DNA of 8,562 nt. Source: Candidatus Ectomicrobium neotermitis (lineage in GTDB: Bacteria > Elusimicrobiota > Endomicrobiia > Endomicrobiales > Endomicrobiaceae). Shown one piece after another: positions 1-5,637 of the stretch. Positions within the stretch are counted from its first letter, which is position 1. Each line of letters begins with the position of its first letter. A program made the position numbers and the translations under genes. The notes beneath the pieces are model-generated. The model worked only from the letters and a program-made list of their open reading frames with translations, was not told the origin of the DNA and made no database searches. Location: the NCBI GenBank assembly GCA_031283745.1, contig JAITBH010000018.1:1-8562 (forward strand), given 5' to 3'.

Positions 1-602
1 GGCATAAAACAAGCAAACCGCCTGCCGTCCTCTTTGCTCCGAGCAAGGACAATGTCTATTGCGGAGATGAAATATTTCCAAAAAAATCGGGCTTTGCGGT
101 AAATCCTATAAGTCTTATCGGAAATCCTGGCATTTAGCACGGCAGTTTTTATGCCCCTTCTGTGGGCTGCATATAAAACAGATGCCCAGAGTTCCGTTTC
201 TATGAGAATGAAAATGTCGGGGTCGATGCGTTTGAAGGCTTTGATAGCGATGGGGTAAATGTCTAAAGGGAAAAGTGAAACCAAAGCCAGACCGCTGATT
301 TTTGAGGCATATTCCCGACCGCTTTTGGCTGTGGTGGTCAGGGCTATCAAAAAATCATCTTTGAGTTTGTCTAAAATTGGCTCAATTGCTCTAACTTCGC
401 CTAAAGAGGCACAGTGGAACCAGATGACTTTTTTACCGCCGTGGAGTTTTTTGTTTAAGGCCGGCCCGACAGCAAACCTTTCTAAAAGATGATAGCTGAC
501 CTCAGTGCGGAAACGTTTGCTTATAAAAAGGGCGGGGATTGAAACGACGATGATAAGAATGGAAAGCAAAAGATTATATATGGAGAGGAAAAATACACTC
601 AT
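1..602 (-). CDS. waaA: Kdo transferase (3-deoxy-D-manno-octulosonate transferase), N-terminal part, cut by window edge
   Basis: Reading leftward from an ATG at 602-600 the frame stays open to the window edge, giving the first 200 residues of a protein whose family is usually about 420 long. WaaA/KdtA transfers Kdo from CMP-Kdo onto lipid IVA at the inner face of the inner membrane, an early step of LPS assembly. Seen here: a hydrophobic N-terminal anchor (about residues 3-25), the family motif WFHCASLGE at 61-69, in which the final Glu is the proposed catalytic base of the GT30 family, and ETELW at 135-139, another signature. Residues near 180-190 (DIVLARSKEDGRRF) match the family's 'vlaqse.da.rf' stretch. 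A GAGG ribosome-binding site lies about 7 nt before the ATG. It follows the 190-residue gene by 40 nt with no terminator, so it is probably the last visible gene of the sec cluster. The C-terminal nucleotide-binding half is outside the window. Identification is firm at family level; mono- or bifunctional Kdo transfer cannot be told. Confidence 0.9.
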   Translation of the reverse strand, partial: MSVFFLSIYNLLLSILIIVVSIPALFISKRFRTEVSYHLLERFAVGPALNKKLHGGKKVIWFHCASLGEVRAIEPILDKLKDDFLIALTTTAKSGREYASKISGLALVSLFPLDIYPIAIKAFKRIDPDIFILIETELWASVLYAAHRRGIKTAVLNARISDKTYRIYRKARFFWKYFISAIDIVLARSKEDGRRFACFM

Positions 603-642
603 TTGGAAACCTCTATAAAATTTAATGTTTTGCTTTTGGAGG

Positions 643-1215
643 CTATTTATTCGACTTTTTCTTGTTGGGCATCCAATAAACCATGGCGCAAAATGAGTAT
701 TTGGGAAAAAGAACTCCATTTTCAAAAGCCATTTCTATCTTGTCGATAGGTATTTTTTCGATGATCGGGGGGTAAAACTCCGCCGGAATTTCTATGGCTC
801 GGGTTATTGAACAATCTTCAAGTTCTGCCTCTTTAGCGATAAGCCTGCAAACAAAACTTTTACTTTGATCTAAAGCGTCAACTGCTATTGTAGACAACAA
901 ATTTTCTCCGCAACGGCTAAAAAGGGAAGGGTTTTCCTCCCCCTCTTTTTGGAGCTGATCGCCTATAGAAACAAAAAAGACGCTCCGGGCAATCCACTTT
1001 GCCGGTGCGTCTTTTTCATAAGCAAAATCAGATAAATCTTTTTTGAGGACATCATAAATCACACTTGGGGAAATAAAGCTCAAATAGTAACGGCAAGCTC
1101 TTTGAACCTCTATCTCGACAGCTGCGTCAATTTCAGTTTCTGCGTTTAGCCTTTTGATTGAACGAAGTATCTCTTTTGTCCTGAGGTTTATATTGAAATT
1201 TCTAACTTTCCGCAT
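643..1215 (-). CDS. Putative stand-alone methionine synthase activation-domain-like protein (190 aa)
   Basis: I recognise this only by fold-level pattern. The order of elements resembles stand-alone proteins related to the C-terminal, AdoMet-binding activation domain of cobalamin-dependent methionine synthase: an opening 'KEILR' segment (14-18), a helix ending 'ISPSVIYDV' (48-56) like the usual 'i.Pr.vy', a strand with 'VFFVSIGDQL' (79-88) like 'v.v.TiG..l', a helix 'GENLLSTIAVDALDQS' (103-118) like 'a.ildaiGs.avE', and a final 'NGVLFPKYSF' (166-175) like 'ml.P.kS'. The expected AdoMet-contacting RxxxGY/SPGYGD region is degenerate (around 138-150, TRAIEIPAEFYPP), so ordinary reactivation activity is doubtful. 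There is no signal peptide or membrane segment. The C-terminus is lysine-rich. Its ATG overlaps the secF stop by one base (TAATG), which implies translational coupling. Alternative: an unrelated hypothetical protein. The gene is real (good length, tight coupling); the family call is tentative. Confidence 0.5.
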   Translation of the reverse strand: MRKVRNFNINLRTKEILRSIKRLNAETEIDAAVEIEVQRACRYYLSFISPSVIYDVLKKDLSDFAYEKDAPAKWIARSVFFVSIGDQLQKEGEENPSLFSRCGENLLSTIAVDALDQSKSFVCRLIAKEAELEDCSITRAIEIPAEFYPPIIEKIPIDKIEMAFENGVLFPKYSFCAMVYWMPNKKKSNK

Positions 1216-2144
1216 TATTTCCGCTTAGTAGGAACCTGTTTTGATAACTGCATGCGGCGTTTGCGGCGAATTTCCCATTCATAAACTATCGGGGCGCATA
1301 TAAAGATTGAAGAAAAAGCACCCAGCACGGTTCCGATTATCATCACATAGGCAAAAGTATGAATAACTTCGCCGCCTAAAAAGAAAAGCGATGTCCCGAC
1401 GATAAAAACAGTCGCCGAGGTGATGACAGTTCTTAAAAGGACGGCATTTATGCTCTTGTTGATGATAGAGCCAAAATCCATTTTCATATTCAGCCTGATA
1501 TTTTCTCTCATTCTGTCAAACAGCACTATCGTGTCATTTATCGAATAGCCCGCAACTGTCAGAAGTGCCGCAATGACTGTGATGTCTACCTCTTTATTTG
1601 TCAGCACAACAAAACCGATAGACAAAAGGACATCGTTTATTAGTCCGATAATTGCAGCAAGCCCCCAAATTCCAGACTTAAATCTAAAAGCCACATAAAC
1701 AATGATGCCTAAAAAGGCAAAAAGGAAAGCATAAATGGCTTGCTTTGATAGGTATTCCCCAACAGAAGGCCCCACAAATTCCATCTTTTCTATGGTCATT
1801 TTATTGTTTGGGAAATTGGCAGCTACAGCGTTTTGGAGAATTTGCTCAAACTCATCTTGTGCAATTACCCCTGTTTTTGCCCTGATAATAAGCAAGTTGT
1901 CTGAACTTTGGAGCTCCGGGGATACTATATTATTGTCCTCTAAAACCTTTCTGACATCTTCCATCTTTACGGGCTGCTCAAAAGATACCTGAACCATAAT
2001 TCCACCGACAAAGTCTATACCGTAATTTGGACCGCCCCGATAAATATAAGCCCCCAACAGCACTGCAAACAAAATTACGGGGATCAGAAAGCATTTATAT
2101 CTCAAGCCTATAAAGTCTATGTGCAACGGTTTAATAAGTTTCAA
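1215..2144 (-). CDS. secF: Protein translocase subunit SecF
   Basis: SecF pairs with SecD in the inner membrane and uses the proton gradient to drive late steps of Sec-dependent export. The 309-residue length is normal for the family. Visible in order: TM1 (about 18-35), the motif YGIDFVGGIMVQ (41-52), a periplasmic domain (about 52-130), then five further hydrophobic segments between about 134 and 290. The signature GYSINDTIVLFDRMREN lies at 199-215, with Asp204 at the position of the conserved Asp implicated in proton transport, and LLRTVITSATV at 236-246. The C-terminus is basic (RRKRRMQ, KRK), as expected for a cytoplasmic tail. The start codon is TTG (2144-2142); no in-frame ATG lies near, and a strong GGGAGG site sits 5 nt upstream. 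It lies 14 nt after secD and overlaps the next gene by 1 nt, so it sits mid-operon. Confidence 0.97.
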   Translation of the reverse strand: MKLIKPLHIDFIGLRYKCFLIPVILFAVLLGAYIYRGGPNYGIDFVGGIMVQVSFEQPVKMEDVRKVLEDNNIVSPELQSSDNLLIIRAKTGVIAQDEFEQILQNAVAANFPNNKMTIEKMEFVGPSVGEYLSKQAIYAFLFAFLGIIVYVAFRFKSGIWGLAAIIGLINDVLLSIGFVVLTNKEVDITVIAALLTVAGYSINDTIVLFDRMRENIRLNMKMDFGSIINKSINAVLLRTVITSATVFIVGTSLFFLGGEVIHTFAYVMIIGTVLGAFSSIFICAPIVYEWEIRRKRRMQLSKQVPTKRK

Positions 2145-2149
2145 TTTTT

Positions 2150-2155
2150 CCTCCC
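2150..2155 (-). promoter_or_regulatory. Ribosome-binding site that fixes the TTG start of secF
   Basis: On the minus strand GGGAGG is followed by five A residues and then TTG. This supports the non-ATG start of secF. The site lies just after the secD TAG stop, so ribosomes finishing secD would be delivered directly onto it. Confidence 0.75.
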
Positions 2156-2158
2156 TGC

Positions 2159-3583
2159 CTATATGTTGAACTTTGACAATAAACTTTCCTTAAAAAGGAA
2201 GTCATAGATCAATTTGGTTACCACGATTGATGTAAACATACTGATTATCAAACCCACCGAAAGGGTTACCGCAAAACCTTTTATCGGCCCTGTGCCAAAC
2301 TGAAAAAGGAAAATGGCAGCTATTAGGGTGGTGATGTTTGCGTCAAAAATAGTCCAGAAAACTTTTTGATAGCCCGCATCAACAGCCACACGTGGGGTTT
2401 TGCCTGCGTGCAGCTCTTCTCTGATCCTCTCGATTATTAAAACATTGGCATCAACAGCCATCGCTAAGGTTAAGGCTATGCCGGCAACGCCCGGCAAAGT
2501 GAGTGTAGATTGGGACAATGCCATAAAAGCCATGAGGAAAATCAAGTTCAAAACTAAGGCTATGTCTGCGATAACGCCCGATATGCGGTAATAGATGAAC
2601 ATGCACAAAATGACCAAGAAAACTCCAACCAAGGCTGAAATGAAACCTTTTCTTATCGCATCGTCGCCAAGCGTTGGGCCGACTGTTCTCTCTTCGATTA
2701 TGTTTAAGGGGATAGGCAATGATCCTGCCTCAAGCACTGCTTTAAGCAATTTTGCGTCCTCTGGGGTGAAATTGCCTTCAATAATTGCCCGCCCATCGGG
2801 AATTTTATCCCTGATAACAGGGGCAGACTGAACGATATTGTCTAAAACGATAGCTAACTGTTTGCCCCTATTGTTGCCGGTGAGATCCGAAAAAATGCGT
2901 CCGCCGTCTCTTGAAAACTCAATGCTGACTATGGGCTGGCCATACTGCCCGCCAAGTTCGACCTTTGCACTTGTCAGATAAGCGCCCGTGAGCTGTGCCT
3001 CATCTAAGACAAAGTATGAACTATTGTCTTTGTTTTCATAAACCGATGCACCCTTAGGCATAATTTTTTGGATATTTGGATATTTGGAGGGGTTTGCTCT
3101 GTATTCTGCGGGGGTAACGCCTTCAGTGTTTAGGAGCGATAAAACTTCAACTGCCGGGGGGTTCTCGTCAACTATCTTAAATTCAAGGAAGGCTGTTCTG
3201 CCAAGCAAATCTTTGGCGACTCTCGAGTCTTTTATGCCCGGCAACTGCACAACTATCCACTTGTCGCCCTGCTTAGCTATCAAAGGCTCGGTGGTTCCAA
3301 GCTGATCGACACGGTTACGAACGACTTCTAACTCCGCCTCCATAACATCGGAAAGGGGTCTATCGTCTAACTTAGAAGTGTCAGCCTCAAGCAAAATGTG
3401 GGACCCGCCTTTTAAGTCCAAGCCCAGTTTCAAGATTTTGCTCATTATCGGAGCCCTTTCCTTCTCGGCTTGCTCCTTTTTGTCCTCAGACATTCTATAC
3501 CACTGAATTGACGGTATTAGGTAATAAATAGAAAAACCTAAAAGAATTACCGTAATCCACAACTTAAAGTTGATTCTGTTCAT
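2159..3583 (-). CDS. secD: Protein translocase subunit SecD
   Basis: SecD forms the SecDF complex with the downstream gene product and assists SecYEG/SecA-driven export using proton-motive force. The 474 residues are shorter than the 615 of E. coli SecD and closer to the SecD half of fused SecDF proteins, so the periplasmic insertion is compact. Visible in order: TM1 (about 7-25), motif LGLDLKGGSHILLE (53-66), a P1-type periplasmic region with RNRVDQLGTTEP (89-100) and an IVVQLPG strand (110-116), a second periplasmic motif 'NIVQSAPVIRD' (249-259), then TM2-TM6 (about 315-460). The signature AVDANVLIIERIREE at 376-390 carries Asp378, equivalent to the essential transmembrane Asp of the family, and FDANITTLIAAIFLFQFG (413-430) is the usual TM5 motif. 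Start: ATG at 3583 with AAGGA about 10 nt upstream. The gap to yajC is an unusual 183 nt holding repeats and a hairpin, so secD may be partly uncoupled from yajC. Confidence 0.97.
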   Translation of the reverse strand: MNRINFKLWITVILLGFSIYYLIPSIQWYRMSEDKKEQAEKERAPIMSKILKLGLDLKGGSHILLEADTSKLDDRPLSDVMEAELEVVRNRVDQLGTTEPLIAKQGDKWIVVQLPGIKDSRVAKDLLGRTAFLEFKIVDENPPAVEVLSLLNTEGVTPAEYRANPSKYPNIQKIMPKGASVYENKDNSSYFVLDEAQLTGAYLTSAKVELGGQYGQPIVSIEFSRDGGRIFSDLTGNNRGKQLAIVLDNIVQSAPVIRDKIPDGRAIIEGNFTPEDAKLLKAVLEAGSLPIPLNIIEERTVGPTLGDDAIRKGFISALVGVFLVILCMFIYYRISGVIADIALVLNLIFLMAFMALSQSTLTLPGVAGIALTLAMAVDANVLIIERIREELHAGKTPRVAVDAGYQKVFWTIFDANITTLIAAIFLFQFGTGPIKGFAVTLSVGLIISMFTSIVVTKLIYDFLFKESLLSKFNI

Positions 3584-3632
3584 TAAAATTTTTCCTTTTA
3601 GTTTGGGCTGATTGCCCTATATAAATTAAAAG

Positions 3633-3649
3633 CGGCAACGATGTTGCCG
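3633..3649. other. GC-rich hairpin between yajC and secD, possible weak attenuator
   Basis: A perfect 7-bp inverted repeat, CGGCAAC / GTTGCCG, encloses a 3-base loop. On the minus strand, the direction of transcription from yajC to secD, it is followed by CTTTTAATTT. The stem is short and the U tract is broken, so it would be at best a partial terminator or an RNA-stabilising hairpin. Its location in the only long gap of the sec cluster makes a tuning role possible (inference). Confidence 0.4.
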
Positions 3650-3655
3650 TTGCCG

Positions 3656-3731
3656 TTTTTTGATGCTACTGTTATCGTCTTTTGATACTGCTGTTTTTTG
3701 ATGCTGCTGTTGCCATCTTTTGATACGGCCG
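3656..3731. repeat. Tandem 38-bp imperfect repeat (two copies) in the yajC-secD gap
   Basis: Copy 1 is 3656-3693 and copy 2 is 3694-3731, directly abutting and differing at about six positions. Each begins TTTTTTGATGCT and contains a second TTTTGATAC block about 22 bases in, so the array can also be read as four shorter units built on the minus-strand core ARCAGYAGYATCAAAA. It abuts the CGGCAAC hairpin. No open frame is conserved across it on either strand. It lies after the yajC stop, so it is untranslated leader/spacer of the secD message. Confidence 0.7.
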
Positions 3732-3766
3732 TTTGGAAACTTGTTGATTGTTTGTTCATTTCTGAT

Positions 3767-4165
3767 TTACTTCTTTATGATTTCGGGGATCTTTGCTGCA
3801 CCTCTGTCCCCAGCGATGGAACTATCGATAAGAACTGCACTGATGGTAGGTTTTGAGACATCGATATTTACCCCTTCTGCGATTCTAATCTCAACGATAT
3901 TTCCTTTTACATTGACAACTGTTCCATAAATTCCGCCAGCCGCCACGACTTTGTCATCTCTTTTTAAGGCATTCAAAAGTTTCTGATGTTCTTTAGCCTT
4001 TTTCTGCTGGGGCCTTAGGAGGAAAAAGTAAAAAAATACGAAAATTAAAATTATCGGAAGTAAGCTGCCCAGCCCGCCAAAACCACCTGCACCCTGTGCA
4101 TAAGCAGAGGCGGGGAGGAAAATTGCACAAAGTAAAACAAATGCTGCTAATTCAAGTTTTTTCAT
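3767..4165 (-). CDS. yajC: YajC, Sec translocon accessory membrane protein
   Basis: YajC is a small single-span inner-membrane protein that associates with SecDF and SecYEG. The 132 residues are slightly longer than the usual 85-115. Visible: an N-terminal signal-peptide-like segment (MKK, hydrophobic 7-18, then ASAYA, possible cleavage after residue 23), a Gly-rich linker (25-34), the conserved membrane span (about 35-50), the signature RPQQKKAKEHQKLLNAL (51-67), and a C-terminal soluble domain with 'DKVVAAGGIYGTVVNV' (71-86), the conserved 'GDkVvt.gGi.G.v' strand pair. The last 15 residues (IAGDRGAAKIPEIIKK) are a poorly conserved tail. The ATG is preceded by GGAG at 7 nt spacing. It is the first gene of the leftward sec cluster and the adjacent yajC-secD-secF order is the classical one, which supports the call strongly. 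Confidence 0.95.
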   Translation of the reverse strand: MKKLELAAFVLLCAIFLPASAYAQGAGGFGGLGSLLPIILIFVFFYFFLLRPQQKKAKEHQKLLNALKRDDKVVAAGGIYGTVVNVKGNIVEIRIAEGVNIDVSKPTISAVLIDSSIAGDRGAAKIPEIIKK

Positions 4166-4202
4166 CGTTTATCTCCAGTTTTTATCCCTATTTTTTGGTC
4201 TT

Positions 4203-4247
4203 AGGGGGGTTTTTGAACGATTTCGATACTACTAAAAAAACCTCCTT
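4203..4247. repeat. Long inverted repeat in the divergent yajC/EIIA intergenic region
   Basis: Left arm 4203-4214 (A, six G, five T) can pair with right arm 4236-4247 (five A, CCTCCTT) through 12 pairs, two of them G-U, around a 21-base loop. It overlaps the candidate yajC promoter, so it could be a regulatory palindrome or the decayed remnant of a bidirectional terminator. The G-U pairs would only form in plus-strand RNA, which weakens the terminator reading for yajC transcripts. Confidence 0.35.
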
Positions 4248-4254
4248 CAGTAAA
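4226..4254 (-). promoter_or_regulatory. Candidate sigma70-type promoter for the yajC-secDF cluster
   Basis: On the minus strand TTTACT (4254-4249) is separated by 17 bases from TAGTAT (4231-4226); each hexamer matches the consensus at 4 of 6 positions. Transcription would begin near 4219 and give a leader of about 54 nt before the yajC ATG. This is pattern matching only. Confidence 0.3.
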
Positions 4255-4295
4255 GAAAGCCAAAAGGGGGGCTGACGGTCAAAAATGGGCTGTTT

Positions 4296-4325
4296 TTGTC
4301 TATTTATCGGCAAAAAAAGTAAGAT
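4296..4325 (+). promoter_or_regulatory. Candidate sigma70-type promoter for the EIIA gene
   Basis: TTGTCT (4296-4301) and TAAGAT (4320-4325) are separated by 18 bases, each matching the consensus at 4 of 6 positions. The predicted start near 4332 would leave a leader of about 30 nt. The gene's GGGAGGG ribosome-binding site follows at 4351-4357. Confidence 0.3.
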
Positions 4326-4361
4326 AAAAAAGCAGTCAAAACTCGAAAAAGGGAGGGTAAA

Positions 4362-4805
4362 ATGGAAAAGGAACTTAAATTATTTCAAAGTGTGAGAGTA
4401 GTTGAGAAAGTCAAGGATTGGCAGGAGGCTATAACAGTTGCCTCTCAGCCTCTTTTAGATGGGGGGTTTATCAAAGCTGAGTATATAGACGCTATGATAG
4501 ACAGTGTCAATAAGCTGGGTTTTTATATTGTTTTGACAGAGGGGGTGGCAATGCCGCATGCGCGTTCGGAAAAAGGGGCGATAAACACGGGCATAGCCTT
4601 TATGAAACTCAACACCCCTGTTCTGTTTGGGACAAAAGAAACTTTTATTATTCTGCCTTTGTCAGCTAAAGACAGTGAGACCCATATGGAATACATGATA
4701 AAGATAGCTGATTTCCTTGACGATCCTGACCGTTTGGCAAAGTTAAAAGAGCTAAAAACTGAGGCCGAGATAGAGGCATTTTTAGAAAAAGAGGGCTATC
4801 GCTAA
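4362..4805 (+). CDS. PTS EIIA domain protein, mannitol/ascorbate-type (EIIA-2 family)
   Basis: A single-domain cytoplasmic EIIA of 147 residues, the normal length for this family, which relays phosphate from HPr to an EIIB, or in PTS-Ntr systems acts as a regulator. The signature TEGVAMPHARSEKGAINTGIA (59-79) contains the expected phosphorylated His66, and a second conserved His108 lies in THMEYMIKIADFL (107-119), as in the mannitol/ascorbate/nitrogen group. The 'PHAR' wording is closest to what I know of the ascorbate/galactitol-like subgroup (UlaC, SgcA), but this does not set the substrate. No EIIB, EIIC, HPr or EI gene is in the window. The start ATG has a strong GGGAGGG site 4 nt upstream. 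The gene is monocistronic: divergent from yajC and closed by a terminator at 4835. A regulatory role is possible but unproven. Confidence 0.9.
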   Translation: MEKELKLFQSVRVVEKVKDWQEAITVASQPLLDGGFIKAEYIDAMIDSVNKLGFYIVLTEGVAMPHARSEKGAINTGIAFMKLNTPVLFGTKETFIILPLSAKDSETHMEYMIKIADFLDDPDRLAKLKELKTEAEIEAFLEKEGYR

Positions 4806-4834
4806 CCTTTTGCACCGCTAAAACTTAAAAAAAA

Positions 4835-4864
4835 ACCCCCGACCTTTTGGTTGGGGGTGTTTTT
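4835..4864. terminator. Bidirectional rho-independent terminator between EIIA and the glycosyltransferase
   Basis: Stem ACCCCCGACC (4835-4844) pairs with GGTTGGGGGT (4849-4858) over 10 pairs with one G-U, around a TTTT loop. On the plus strand GTTTTT follows; on the minus strand a run of about nine T follows. It lies 30 nt after the EIIA stop and 24 nt beyond the stop of the convergent glycosyltransferase gene, so it fits both. Confidence 0.88.
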
Positions 4865-4887
4865 ATGCCTATTGGTGATATTTGTAG

Positions 4888-5637
4888 TCAACGTTTTTCC
4901 TCAAAAAGCTTAGAGGTGTAGATGCCGGTCTTAAAAAGTATGTATTTGGCCATCAAAAGGAGTATCCCCAAGCCATAACTTACGCTTCTGCTGAAATTTA
5001 TTGACGAAGCTTCGGGGAAGTATTTGGCGGTTACGGGAATATCCCCCACCCTCAAGCCCGCTACGGCGGCTTGCGCTAAAATCTCTTGATCGAAAACAAA
5101 GTCGTCTGAGCAGAAGTCGATATTAAGCTTTTCTAATGCCTGCCTTGAAAAAGCCCTATATCCTGAATGAAATTCCCCCAAATTAAATCCCAAAACAAAG
5201 TTTTCAAGAACGGTCAGTATCCTATTGCTCAAGTATTTATATTTGGGCATACCGCCGTCAAGGGTCTCTTTGCGGGTTCTTATTCTGCTAGCAAGCATTA
5301 TGTCGCAAACCCCCGCCTCAATTATCCCGGCAAGAAAAGGCACAAGACGCGGATCATATTGATAGTCGGGATGGAGCATAACCACAATATCCGCCCCGTC
5401 TTTTAGCGCCTCTCTATAACAAGTCTTTTGATTGCCCCCATACCCCTTATTTCTATCATGAACTATAACCTTTAGCCCCAACTCTTTGGCGGTTTTTATC
5501 GTTTCATCTTTAGAAAAGTCGTCAACGAGAATTATCTCGTCAAAACTCCCTTGGGGAATATCGTCTAAAGTCTGTTTTAATGTCTTTTGGGCATTATAAG
5601 CGGGCATAACAATAATTACTTTCGATCTTTTTTCCAT
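4888..5637 (-). CDS. Family 2 glycosyltransferase (DPM/DPG-synthase-like)
   Basis: A 249-residue GT-A fold enzyme of the type that moves a sugar from a nucleotide donor, often onto a polyprenyl phosphate, at the cytoplasmic face of the membrane. Visible: the N-terminal strand VIIVMPAYNAQKTL (7-20), the donor-binding VDD at 38-40, NKGYGGNQKTCYREAL (63-78), the metal-site motif LHPDYQYDP (88-96), where HPD stands in place of the commoner DAD, and EFHSGYRAFSR (155-165), the acceptor-side signature. A hydrophobic C-terminal segment (about 220-237) may associate with the membrane, but there is no multi-span C-terminal domain as in GtrB or longer DPM synthases. The start ATG overlaps the clpB TGA by one base (TGATG), so it is translationally coupled to clpB. 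Donor and acceptor cannot be deduced. Envelope glycan or lipid-linked sugar synthesis is the likely setting. Confidence 0.88.
   Translation of the reverse strand: MEKRSKVIIVMPAYNAQKTLKQTLDDIPQGSFDEIILVDDFSKDETIKTAKELGLKVIVHDRNKGYGGNQKTCYREALKDGADIVVMLHPDYQYDPRLVPFLAGIIEAGVCDIMLASRIRTRKETLDGGMPKYKYLSNRILTVLENFVLGFNLGEFHSGYRAFSRQALEKLNIDFCSDDFVFDQEILAQAAVAGLRVGDIPVTAKYFPEASSINFSRSVSYGLGILLLMAKYILFKTGIYTSKLFEEKR

Noticed and set aside
259..492. A 77-codon plus-strand open frame
   Set aside because: It lies antisense within the waaA coding sequence, whose translation matches the Kdo transferase family; the plus-strand product has no recognisable features.
1735..3305. Several short plus-strand open frames inside secF and secD
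   Set aside because: They are antisense shadows of strongly conserved secF and secD sequence. Similar shadows occur at 5167-5406 in the GT2 gene and at 6943-7152 and 7453-7659 in clpB.
3720..3929. A 69-codon plus-strand open frame across the yajC 3' end
   Set aside because: It is antisense to yajC and partly covers the repeat region; no ribosome-binding site or family resemblance.
4241..4247. A perfect AAGGAGG Shine-Dalgarno-like sequence on the minus strand upstream of yajC
   Set aside because: It is followed by a T run and TAGTAG with no ATG, GTG or TTG at usable spacing, and it lies upstream of the predicted transcript start.
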